Below, one piece after another: positions 1 to 11,400 of a stretch of DNA of 64,000 nt (position 1 is the stretch's first letter; every line of letters starts with the position of its first letter). Under the pieces are notes generated by a model. The model worked only from the letters and a program-made list of their open reading frames with translations. It did no database searches and was not told the origin of the DNA. The stretch spans positions 200,415 to 264,414 of the forward strand of contig NW_002060966.1 in NCBI RefSeq assembly GCF_000150275.1, given 5' to 3'. The position numbers and the translations under genes are program-made. This stretch comes from Trichoplax adhaerens. Its lineage: Eukaryota; Placozoa; Uniplacotomia; Trichoplacea; Trichoplacidae.

Positions 1-33
1 ATATCAACAAATTAACGTAAATGAGAGTCTTCA

Positions 34-549
34 TTACTGCAAGGCGCAGATAATTAAAGTAACTAGGACAAAAAGTACGTTATAGGTAAGAGTGCGGGGA
101 GCTCCATTAGTCGTTGTGCCTGTAGGACATGCAACACCGCATGACAGCCATGATTGCTTGCCACAACACGTTGCAGAATTCATTGGCTCACAAATACCAG
201 GATGAGATAATCCAGTTGTCATATTAGGTGCACTACCTTCAAGCCATATGCAATCAGGATCACCTAATTCAGCACCGTTTGTCTTGCCATCACCATCACT
301 GTCCGCTTGACATAGTGCCATAGTCCATGTGCGGTTAGCATTGGCAAAAGCAACACCAAAAGGATTTCTTGCTCCACCACCAGCAGCAGCTTGATGACCA
401 ACACCAGCCCAAATTGCATTGGATGAACTACATGGGTTAGGTACTCTTGCACCATTAGGAATTTTAGTTTGATAAGGTAGATATCCATAGATATCGGTAA
501 TAGTGGTGAAAAAAACGATGGTAACCAACAAGTACGCGTATTTTGCCAT
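34..549 (-). CDS. Temptin-domain secreted or membrane-anchored protein (171 aa), copy 1
   Basis: This is a single-exon gene. I start it at the ATG at 549: the frame stays open to 597, but the only upstream start there is TTG, and a signal peptide begins at 549 (MAKYAYLLVTIVFF, cleavage near residue 22). Residues 23-142 form a temptin Cys-rich domain with KIPNG, PNPC, GVGHQ, RNPFG, a Ca-loop-like DSDGDGKTNGAELGDP (83-98), SHPGICEP and CCG...WLSC. The last 20 or so residues (LTYNVLFVLVTLIICALQ) are hydrophobic, which suggests a GPI signal or a C-terminal membrane anchor. Aplysia temptin, the family founder, is part of a water-borne pheromone complex. A role here in adhesion or signalling is inference. 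Its closest relative in the window is the relic at 4441-4938. Confidence 0.88.
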   Translation of the reverse strand: MAKYAYLLVTIVFFTTITDIYGYLPYQTKIPNGARVPNPCSSSNAIWAGVGHQAAAGGGARNPFGVAFANANRTWTMALCQADSDGDGKTNGAELGDPDCIWLEGSAPNMTTGLSHPGICEPMNSATCCGKQSWLSCGVACPTGTTTNGAPRTLTYNVLFVLVTLIICALQ

Positions 550-703
550 GGTTAAAATTACTTTTGGGAGATTTACGATTTGTTCAGGGTCTAACAAAAA
601 TTGAAATGATAAATATTAATAATAGCTTTATGAAGTGCTATAGAAAATAGTATTCAAACTCTAATAATAAATTATATTGAGTCTGTTCCATGAGGAAGAG
701 AAA

Positions 704-832
704 ATGAGAAATTCTCCAACTCACCGTCAACGACTTTTTCCAATTTTGGGCTTTTCTGAGAATAATGAGTCTAGACCACAAGTAGCAACGGCTTATAATC
801 GTTCAGCACGTAACCAGTGGCCTAGTCGATAG
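704..832 (+). other. Short coding-like open frame of unknown identity
   Basis: This is an ATG-started frame of 42 codons, open upstream to about 664. It has balanced codon use and few of the AT-rich codons that fill the surrounding DNA. The product is polar and basic and contains SENNESRPQVATAY and NQWPSR at the end. It could be a terminal exon, a relic or chance. No neighbouring exon was found and I do not recognise the protein. Confidence 0.2.
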
Positions 833-3800
833 AATAATAGTATTGCCACCTATCGTACCCGGTATCAAGCTATAACATTGTTTAGTAAATCAATTAATCA
901 AGTTTGAATGTATAGTTAATTTACACATGAGTCAGCAGGTCATTTTGCGATCAAGGTTTATCGGTATAAAATGCACTTCTTCAACCGCATGAATATGAAG
1001 GAAGTTCATTTAAAAGTAAACAATATCATCCATTGGAGAACAAATAAACTGCCCGATTGAGGAAGGATTCTTTACCAATCAGAAAGCGATGAAATGAATA
1101 CAATTTCAAGACTAATGCTTGATTGGCACCCAACAACGGCCATAATAAATATGAGATAGAAAAGAAATGCACTATTGTTGCTAGAAAATGATTCATGATT
1201 ATTATTTTTGGGGGATGATAAATATATAATTAGAGTATGCAGCATCCGAGTAACAAAACAGTACACTCACTGTGACATCATCCTTGATGACGATAAAAGG
1301 AATAATAGTATACAACACCTCGCCTTATCTTGATCATCCAGCAAACATCTTCATTATTAGCTTACCTGAATATCATGGTGGATCATATTAGTTAAGTAGG
1401 TCTACAGAGTATGATTAGGTAAGTTACAGTAATGAGCGCAATGCAATTTCCATCTATCCTATCGTGATAGAGAATTGGTCAAGCTTTCTAAGCTGCTAGT
1501 TTCCATTGGCGTAAATTAGTATTCGAAATTTCGTGTGACTTCTTTTAAGTTATCCATAAGCCGACCAGGTTAATAAACATATTGATCCATGCAAGGATGG
1601 ATTAATTAATTCATAGAACATGGATACGCATCTGTTTATCATGAGGTTTATACGTAGATGGCGTGGCTATGGACTTACAGCTATCGAATTATTATGGAAG
1701 GTTAAAAGCACGATGATAGCGCGTATTACACATTCTTTTGTTAGCGCTGAATGATATTTACTTGGATACTATTTTTGTGTACTAATATTGCCAAATTTTT
1801 AGACCGTAGTGAGTATTTCATTTAATACGTCGTGACTAGCATTTATAAGAACATGAAAGGGTTACAAATATGAGTCACTTTTAAGTTTCTTTTCGCCATA
1901 GCCATTCGCAAATTGCCTTTAAGGATGATTCCATGATCGAGAATTGTTTTAGCAGAGAGCTAAGAAGAGGAATTGAAATATCTTTTTATGCTAATGTTAC
2001 CTTTCAAAGGGTTATGAAATAGAATATCCTTCTCGATTTAAACCTGTATACTGCAGTACATTACCTTAGTTGAAGCAAACAATAGAGAAAAGAAAGAACT
2101 AAATTTCCTTATTACTGTGGCCTATGTACAGCACTAGGTTCAAGGAGATCTCGTTAACTTGACTAACAAAATTTAAAACGCTACTTATTGCAAAAGGCAA
2201 GCAAATTCTTGGCATTGGTTATTGTCAATTGCCAGATAAATAATGACAGAAAAGTGTGCCCTAAATCAATATAATGACCAATATCTTGATGGACTAAGAT
2301 CCATTCTGACAATTAAACGCTTTAACATGGATATTTTGAAACTATAACTTCCACATAGGATTCACTTGCAGCAATTAATTATTAATTAGACTATATCAGA
2401 AAGATTAGATTTACACCAAGAGGCATTGATTTATCTTACAACTTAGCATGGAAAGCATTAATTAAAGTATAGTATAAGATGTAGTTGCTAAGGAGGGCAT
2501 TGTAGAAGAATTAGCTGTAACTGTTATAATTTGCGTATGGCACCAGATGATTTTGTTGTTTGGATACCCTCACAAAATTCATTATCCTACAAACAAAGAC
2601 CTAAGACCGATGAGCATTTAATGAAACTATTATATCATGCATTTCTCTAACGTTCATATTAGGATGGATTTTAGGCCTATAAGATTGATGGGAATGTTTC
2701 GTTAACACTCCATTTATGTCGAATAAGGATTTATACGATATGGTCAGATATTAGCTGTAATCCTAAGTGAAGTCATCATCATTACTGCTACTTACCAAAT
2801 TCTAAAATGGCATGGATCAGCATAATGATAAAGAGTATCATCAAAAATTTATTACCAGTATATTAGTTTATACCATTTAGCTCTCATCTTAGTTGGCTCT
2901 CTTCTTAGTCTTTTGCCTCACAAGAAATCGCATAAGAGTATCTGATATAGATTTCGCTAAAGCTTTTGGAGGCAAGATGCATGTAACAAACTCATTTTCT
3001 GAGATTTACCGTATTTATTCCAACTTGAAATAAGTCTGATTTACTAGCATATTAAACCCAGGATTTCTATCCTGTCAGTAAAACAAGTTTAAGGTTATGA
3101 ATTTAATATTTCAGCCAATAGTACTGTTGCAATGACATTAAAGCATAGGATGAAAGCATTGCTGACGTCAAGAGAAGAAATGTAATTTCAATTTTAGCGT
3201 AAAAGTGTATTACACTTTTCATGCAACATCTATATTCTGAACTACTATCGCCTTTACTACCTTTATAGTAAGAAATGTCGATCTCGTGTAAATTGAGCGA
3301 TGACAAAAGTTGCACCAACTAAACTAAGGTCTTCAGTCACGTTGAAATTTCATAATTAGTAACTAAGATAGTCAAAAATAACTTTTACCTGAAGACACAA
3401 TATAGCATAATGTTCAAATTAAAGGCGTATAAGTATAGCGTGATGAAGCTATTAAGCAGCGGTAAACATTCTAAATGTAAACATAGCGAAAGAATTACCA
3501 GTCTATTCCAAGTTAAAAGAAGTTCCTTGTAAAACTTAAATGGACCACTATGTCAATTGAAGTAAATTGATGTATGATAATGCTGGAAGAGACTCATCGA
3601 AAATCAAAAGCTACATTTAAAGCAATCTACTCTTCAACTTAATATACCCGTTGCTATACAAAGCTATCTGATAACTCTAACGATAATTTTGTAATTCTGC
3701 CATCACGCCATAAAGACTACTATATAAAGAATGAATGATATTATCTATTCATTAATTAATTAATTATTAACCAAACTAATAGTATGTATTACCATTAACT

Positions 3801-4440
3801 AAAAATAAATTATTTTATGGAAAAAATCTTTATCACTAGCATCCGTGGTCAGTAATGATAGAAAAGTATGTCGGAATATCTGATACATTTAAAGATTGAA
3901 CATGTACTTATCATATACAAAATAAATTTTATTCCTTAAATTAACGTATAAACAATCTACTACCGGTACTTCAATCTATGAGGGTGTTGGTTCTTAGTCC
4001 TTAACATAGCACCATGTTATATCAAAACGGAATTAGTCATTTATACCAATATTCTATGGCAAGTAAGCTTTGTTAATAAGCTAAATTGATATACGAATAC
4101 TTTTACTGGTTGATTATAATTTTTGAATAGAATATTTAAATTTAGGAATCCTAAATTCAAGATACCAACGGATATAATCTAATCAGAATTTCTCATCTTT
4201 TGGACTTACATAACTCTGGTTAAAGATATTTCAGTCTCATGAAGTAGAAATATTAAAATAAATGTAATCTTTAGACTTTGCAGAAAGTCATCGTTTCTTA
4301 TTTCCTATAATAAAATATAACACTATAGTAACATTTAATGAGGATATCAACCAAAGCACTGTAATAAGTTATTTTAGCACAAAAAATTTGTCAACAAGGC
4401 CATTAAAAGAGAAATAGACTAATATGCGATTATGCTACAA
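833..4440. other. Gene-poor intergenic stretch
   Basis: The sequence is AT-rich and unique-looking, and every frame is broken by frequent stops. I see no family motif, RNA gene or repeat array here. Short TAAT-type runs occur near 3750-3770. A TATA-like motif near 963 has no gene behind it. Confidence 0.5.
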
Positions 4441-4938
4441 TCTCCATTAGTCGTTTTAGTCCCTTTAGTCATACATAGGTTGGGTTGTAGCTTGTGTTAT
4501 AGCAATATTACAAGCAACGCCGCACAACAGCCATGATTGCCTGCCCCAAAATTGTACAGAATTCACTGGTTCACAAATGTCAGGATGAGATAACCCAGTT
4601 CACATATTACGTGCACCACCTTCAACCTAAAGGCAATCGGGATGGCCTAATTCTTCAACATTTGCCTTACCATCGCCATCACTATCCATTTGACATAAAG
4701 TGACTTTCCAGCTTCTACCAGCAGAGGCAAACCCGACACCAAAAGGAATTCTCAGATTACTATCGGCAGAGGCCTGATGGCCAACGCCAGCCCAAACGTT
4801 ATTGGGATTAGAATTACATAGATTTGGAACACTCAAGCCATTAGAAATTTTATTTTGGAATGATCCATAGCCATAGGTATCGACTATAGGTATCGACCAT
4901 AGCACAAGAAACGACTAGCATAAGCAATTAGTTTTCAT
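4441..4938 (-). pseudogene. Temptin pseudogene, sister of copy 1
   Basis: Read from the former ATG at 4938, the frame recovers a signal peptide with a stop at codon 8, then SFQNKISNG, GVGHQ, DSDGDGKANVEELGHPDCL. The conserved Trp after the last Cys is TAG. A second stop (TGA) follows ARNM, then TGLSHPDICEP is readable. The CCG cysteine pair has been replaced by QFWG, so even the disulfide pattern is lost. Similarity to copy 1 continues at DNA level to about 4441 (CTCCATTAGTCGTT in both), so this is a tandem duplicate and not a processed copy. It cannot encode a full protein. Confidence 0.88.
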
Positions 4939-7091
4939 ATCTCGCTATGAATCGCAAATTGGGAATGAGTAAATGGAATGGAACATTCTGGTGAATTAAT
5001 TTTACACCCCAAAAATAAGAAAAATGATCACAATCAGTTGCACGACTTGATTATTTGTAAGTCAACTATAAATAGGTAATAAATCGTCGAAAAACTCAGA
5101 AAGAAATTGTATATTTACGCTGCTGATCTCGAAAATATTCTTTAGAAGAAAAACTTGATGTCCACTATTAAATAAATAGTAACAATGAAGTCCAAATGGC
5201 GTAAAATTGAATCAGAATAATGAATCAGTTATGATTGTGAATCAGCACAAGATTTCTCACTCTAGTGATGCTAACCTCTGGATGTATAGAATAGATGCCT
5301 TCTATTGCATGATCAGTAAGGTTAAAATTAATATATTTACTACTGATTTTCATTGTATAGTACTTTTTATACATATTAACCTAATCAATTTTACCCGCTG
5401 AATCAGAGATGAAATTACCTTCAACTCAACCTAATGCTAATCTCAATTCTAACCTGATAGCGAATTGTTCTTGACCAATAATTAGAGAATTTAAGGCATA
5501 CAAAATGAGACTTGAATGAACTAAATGAACCATTTTTACATCATCTTATATTGAAATAGTTATCAAAATGATTTGCATATGTAGTTTCGGAAAGATTAAC
5601 TTATGTACAGAATTTATTGTTTCAATTTGCTTGCTCTATGAACTTTGATATTATAGCTAATTCTGTACCTCATCTTTTAATATAATATATTAATAATAAT
5701 ATTACGACTATTTCTGTTCTATCTTTATAATACAGTAAATTAATAGTGTTCAAAAATTTATTTAATTGATTTAATATGCTGTTAATCCTCATAAAGTGGT
5801 GACATTATATTTTGACAAATACTATTCAATACTACCTTAATACTAGGTAAAGTTAATTGACGTACGAAAACAATTCTATTTTGAGTTAAATTAGAGTACT
5901 GATTTACCTTTTAAAGCTACACTAAGTATGGCATCATCGATTTAGCTTTCGAGATGACCAATTCTTAAACACATGCTGTATTTATAACTTTAAATTGTCA
6001 AGGTTCAATCAATAAAATCTAATTTTATAGACTAGATATCTCTCTTTAATCAATACTATAAATATTGATTAAGAAACAATCAATCATGAAGGCTATTTCG
6101 GGCTTAAAGAACTATCTATACTTGCAATACCGCTATTTAAATTCCTTCACAGTTCATTTATGTTCGTATTGATACTTATGAAAAACCAGTCTGTGTCAAA
6201 CCATAAGAATTTCAAATAAATGTAGTAGTAAAACTAGTTATTGGGGTCCATAGGATGATCCATACCGAGTTAAACAGAGTGATATAGAGGGAAGTACAAT
6301 CTAAATATTGATATCAATTACTTGGAGTATTTTAAATATGAATGTTGTGATTTTAAGTTTATACGATATTACATTATCTACAATATATAGAATATGTATA
6401 AAGTAATCCATGATAGAAATGTTGGTGTCAATAACCGTATACATTTTCTGGTATCTGTTTATGACATCAGCCCGAATTTTATTTTTCTTTCTTAAACCAC
6501 GGCTCCATCAGATTATAGTATTGTAATAGATGCTATATAATTATATAAGGGAGACTATAAGATATGAAGCAGTAAAATGTTCTGATATTGATTTCTAGCT
6601 ATGTAATATAGTGCTCTATAGAAATTATAGTTGAAAAATTGCATTAGTCCATGAATTCAAACTTTATTCACTAATCTGAAAGATAGTAATAGTGTAATAG
6701 ATAGGATATTGTCGTATAACAGAGTTTATACTTTATGAATCATAAAAATACTGCAATATTAATTCTCAAATAATTATTAAATTCCAAATATTTAATATTG
6801 TAATTACTTTTAATCTTGAAATCACTACGCATTGCTGATTTAAAAAGTCACATAAATAGAATAGATTATTGCAATGGATGGAACTGGATAAACCATTTCA
6901 TCATTATTAATGCTTCTCAACATCTAACGCTGAGCGTTTAGGTTTTTAAAGACAGGATCTGTGTAAGAAATTTGGAGACTAGCAATTAAGGAAAATGGAA
7001 ATAACAATCAATCTATCGCTCATTCAAAAGTTCAGTATGTACTTTAAGGCAAGAGGTAGATAAGCATGAAATGGGCTTTCGTCCATTCATT
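4939..7091. other. Intergenic stretch without recognised genes
   Basis: The DNA is AT-rich. One frame stays open for about 64 codons near 5207-5401 but shows no domain and has the composition of the surrounding DNA. I found no repeats or RNA genes. Confidence 0.5.
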
Positions 7092-8267
7092 TTACAATAG
7101 TATGTAATTTATAATTGCTAATAGTATAAATATGCCGCAGTAAGGCCCAAATTGAACGACTCCATTCGTTGCAGTAGCACCAATGGGTGGGCTGGTGGTT
7201 AATTGAGGAGTTTTTTGAGTGCTAGCTTGACTAGTTGCATTGGTCATAATTTGAGTATTGGCGTTAGTTATACCTGTAGTAGTTGTAATCATCGATTGCA
7301 TCGTCGAATTTGTGACGGGTTTAGTTGTAGATTGTGTTACAGGTGGCATTGTAGGTATGCTAGTAGATTTTGCTGTGGAATTTATGGCTTGTGTTGTAAT
7401 GTTTGGTGCAGCCTCAGTCATTGCTTCAGTGCTTGCTTTTAGTGTAGCATCCGTTGCGACTTCAGTCATAGTTTCTGTCGAGGGCTCCGTATCTGCTTCT
7501 GTCATGGCTTCGGTTGCTACTTCAGTATTTGCTCCTGTTATGGTTTCTGTAGTCACTTCTGTATTTACTGTTGCATTTTCTGTTGTATTTCTGTTGTATT
7601 TGCTGTTGTTTACTGTTGTATTTACTGTTGTATTTGCTTCTGTACTTGCTTCTGTTGTAGCTTCCGTTACGGCTTCTGTTGTGGCTTCCATTGTGGCTCC
7701 TGTTGCTGCTTCCACTGCGGCTCCTGTTGTAGTTTCTGACATGATTTCTGTTGCAACTTCTGTTGCAGCCTCTGTTGTAGCTTCTGTGGTGGATTCAGTG
7801 GTGCCTGCAGTGGTGGCTTGAGTCGTTGACATAGTGGTTGGACATGTAGGATTACACGATAACCATGGCTGCTTATTACCACAACATGCAGGTGAGTTGA
7901 TCGGCTCGCAAACTCCTGGATGAGATATCCCGGTTGTACTTGGTGGAGTAGATCCTTCAGTCCAGACACAATTTGGATCGCCAAGCTCTGCACCATTGGT
8001 TTTACCGTCGCCATCGCTGTCCATTTGGCATAGCGTTGTGCTCCAAGTGCGACCAGTTTTAGCGAAATCGGTTCCAAATGGATTTCTAGCCCCAGCACCA
8101 GCCGTTGCTATATGACCGATACCATACCATTTTGCGCTAGGATTACAGGGGTTAGGAACATTATTACTATTTGGTATCCTATCGAGATAATTATCATAGC
8201 TGCTAATAAACGTAAAATGGAAGGTACATAAGAATGTAACCGTAAAATAGAATTTTAAAACGATCAT
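7092..8267 (-). CDS. Temptin-domain protein with mucin-like stalk and hydrophobic tail (391 aa)
   Basis: This single-exon gene starts at the ATG at 8267. Residues 1-23 are a signal peptide. Residues 24-142 are the temptin domain, with IPNSNNVPNPC, GIGH, RNPFG, the loop DSDGDGKTNGAELGDP at 83-98, SHPGVCEP and CCG..PWLSC. Residues 144-367 form a Thr/Ala/Glu-rich stalk of degenerate TTEATTEA and EVATEAMTEA units, with several N-glycosylation sequons near the middle (NTT, NAT) and an expected dense O-glycan load. The last 17 residues are hydrophobic (GIFILLAIINYILL), which suggests GPI or membrane anchoring. The protein is likely to hold its temptin head away from the cell surface on a rigid stalk. 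That role is inferred from the architecture. It is much longer than the other family members in the window. Confidence 0.9.
   Translation of the reverse strand: MIVLKFYFTVTFLCTFHFTFISSYDNYLDRIPNSNNVPNPCNPSAKWYGIGHIATAGAGARNPFGTDFAKTGRTWSTTLCQMDSDGDGKTNGAELGDPNCVWTEGSTPPSTTGISHPGVCEPINSPACCGNKQPWLSCNPTCPTTMSTTQATTAGTTESTTEATTEAATEVATEIMSETTTGAAVEAATGATMEATTEAVTEATTEASTEANTTVNTTVNNSKYNRNTTENATVNTEVTTETITGANTEVATEAMTEADTEPSTETMTEVATDATLKASTEAMTEAAPNITTQAINSTAKSTSIPTMPPVTQSTTKPVTNSTMQSMITTTTGITNANTQIMTNATSQASTQKTPQLTTSPPIGATATNGVVQFGPYCGIFILLAIINYILL
7430..7830 (-). repeat. Degenerate short tandem repeats coding the Thr/Glu/Ala stalk
   Basis: On the plus strand this reads as reiterated 9-18 bp units such as GCTTCTGTTGTGGCTTCT and TGTTGTATTTACTG. 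It encodes the stalk of the temptin gene at 7092-8267. Such arrays expand and contract readily, so allele length is likely to vary. Confidence 0.75.
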
Positions 8268-8372
8268 TTTGAATAACGAAATGGTTAAGAATGAAACTAA
8301 TTCAATCTTTCCGTTATGCGGATAGATAAAAGCTAACTAACGATAATAGAATATTATAGCAATGAAGAAAAT

Positions 8373-8448
8373 GATGTTCGATTTGATTCACGTTCAAAAC
8401 TGCTTAAAATGACGTTCGATTTAAATCACGTTCTAAACTGTTTGAAAT
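8373..8448. repeat. Two tandem copies of a 38-bp unit upstream of the stalked temptin gene
   Basis: 8373-8410 and 8411-8448 align end to end with about six differences. Both carry GTTCGATTT, ATCACGTTC or ATTCACGTTC, and AAACTG. They sit 105-180 bp upstream of the ATG at 8267, where promoter elements are expected. A regulatory role is possible but unproven. Confidence 0.65.
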
Positions 8449-11400
8449 TGGAAATTCACACAATCAAAGGCCCGCATTTAATTCAGCTTTCTGGCTCACT
8501 GGCATACACTTAAACTAGCGGATGTAATAGTTCTACCATTATATAAATAAATGAGTTTATTAACAATTGGTGACCTATCCAATGTATAATGACAACGCAA
8601 ATACTACTCAAAATTACTATTCAAATAGGTTCCAGTGTTATTCTATTTTAGCAGGGCTTGTTGACTATTATCTGATAGGTAACCTATTGAAAGTTATCCA
8701 GTTGTTTACGCCCAACTGATTGACATTTCCGAGTTCGGCCTACCTCAGAATTCTTCAGTGATTCTAATATTAATACCACTAGCTTACTACTCCAGCTGGT
8801 ACTGAATATAATTTACATAGATAGAAAAATGGTCATAAGTGATCCTATGTAGGTACCCTGACTTAAGCAGGTACCTAATAGTAAATTATCCAAGAAAATA
8901 ATTTAGTGCTGAGGTTTAAGGCAGGGACTACTCAACAAAAATTTCCCATCATCTTACCGATACTCCTGTTTTTCCCCAATTACAGCCTTTCTTCGTACAA
9001 AATTATTTTCCTCTACGGCGTAAGATTTATTGAGTAAAATTGATAACTTTGGCTTGCTACGGCATTTGGTATCAGTTAGGAAAATTTTTGCTGAGTAGTT
9101 CTTGACCATACCATGATCACATGAATTCACAAAGCTAAACGTCACGCGGTTAATATAACAAATATCTTCAAGATATACATATATATATATATGAGATAGT
9201 TTACTGCGATTGGACATACTAGTAAGTGGCCTCTGGTGATACAAAAACCCAGAGAAAGTCTCTCTAGTCTAGGCTTCAAGATAGATCTGGAAAAAGTTCT
9301 AAAACGTATCCATAAGTTGCAGACACGATTGAATACGCATATTTTCATTATTATAGCACTACTGATGATAAATACGTAATACTATTACAAGCATTTCTAG
9401 AATAATTAATTAATATAAATAGATCTTAAAGCAACAGATATTCAAATGAAAATATACCGTACTATTATTGCATTTCTCTATCATGAATAGCATGCTGGTT
9501 GTTAACGTTTAAGACATTGGATTCGTGTTCAATGCTATAATTTATTAAAATAATTGCATGTCGAACCAGAGTCTACTATGCTAAATAGAGAATGAAGCAT
9601 GCAAAATTCTAGACATATAATCATCCAAGCAGATCAAATGGATTGCATATCTTGACATCCTGTTACTTCTTTGGCACTGAAAATTATATTAACTACCTCC
9701 TATTATAATAATATTATGACACCCGATGAGTGCTATGACAACACCATTTGTATTCGTGATTTTATATATTCTTTTTCAGTTCTTGCTATATCGCACCGTT
9801 CAAGATAACACACTACTTATAACGAGGAAAGAAACATCAAGAAGATAATCGTTTAACATACTTACGTTAAAGGTTATGTCTACTCTTGCCATACATTCCT
9901 ACGAGAGCATTTACAGCATTTAAGAACTTGCATCCAAATTTGGAGTTTTATGATATTACAAAATGGCAAGAATTTTTGAATGAAGATCATTCGGTTTAGT
10001 ATTATACTCAAGTAAAAATGTCGCATGTGTTGAAATTTTTTCTATTACAGCTATTTATGCACGTATAAGTCTGCATATAATCTAATATACAGAGATGTAT
10101 TTGGCAAGATAACTAACCATTAGATAATGTCAGAAAAGCAAAATCGTTGGTTATTGTTAAGCTTGTAGATAACGTAGTTTTATCAGTCACATAGTAAATT
10201 AAGGATATCTTAGTTTCTATTTACGCTGTTTGATGTTGAGGTCGTATCTAAAACTTAAGAATAGTACTACGAATCAAGATTAGATTAAAATTCAATCTCG
10301 TTATTCGTTTGTTTTATTATTTTTCCATTGACTCTGATCATCATAACTCCGGTTTTAGTAAAAAACTGCCAGCACTACTGATAGTTCTTTCATATATTTA
10401 GAACAGATACGGTTAACATTGCAGTATAGTAAGTATTTCCTCATATATGCATCTTATTGACGTAGTTCTAATTTGTATATTTAAAATGCTAAAATACTAC
10501 TGCTATAAATTAATCTATCATCCGCTGAATTTAAAGTATCGAATCTACAATAGAATCTCAAGCAATCTTTATTCAGTGTTAGGAGAGCAAATGATATTTA
10601 GTTAGCGAAACTAACTGAATGCGACTAGACAACAAGAACTGTTCCTAATAATCTATTTGTCAAGCATAAGTTGAAATAAAGCCAGCATTATGATATTACC
10701 TATATTCAAGCATTGTCTACACAGTTATTTCCTTCATTAATTAAAATTGGGCTCCATGTATTATACTAAATAAATAAGGTATCTGATTGAGTCTAATAGC
10801 AACAATATTCATCACTGTAATGAAAGTTAAGGTCCTTCCATTGATGACTACTAGCCTAGCTAACATAATTAAATCATTTTGAAAAAGCTAATGTCGCAGT
10901 TTTCTATGATTGTACATCTTTTCCTTATTTTGCTGTTAGATTTCACGTAGTCATCACCGTTTGTATCCTAGCTGACCATCATCCAGTAAAACTTATAATT
11001 GGCATCCATAATTAAGGCTGTAATAAATTCTAAATCGATAAACTTCATAAACATCTGTGCTAATGAGTTATCGTTTCATTTCATGGTTGTATTTAGTGTA
11101 GAGTAAATAACCATTGAACCATCACTACATAATAAATACAATCCGTTTTGATCATCCCAATTACCATACTTGTTTTGCCATTAAGAAAGCACTATTCGGC
11201 ACTATTTTGCTATATCTACGTCCTATCTTATCTGTAAAGTTGATCGAAGACTACTGTTACGGAGCAAAGCACCGTACTTGCTAATTAAATAGAATTTGTT
11301 AGTATTTAGCTAATGGATCATATTGGTAAGTGATAAATGAAATTAAGAATATTAAGAATGTCTAGATTGCTAGACAACAAAAGGCATAATTGTATTTTGC

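Noticed and set aside
7258-7821. 187-codon plus-strand ORF rich in Val/Ala/Ser inside the stalked temptin gene
   Set aside because: It is the antisense shadow of the Thr/Glu/Ala repeat. The minus strand has a signal peptide and a conserved domain, and this frame has neither.
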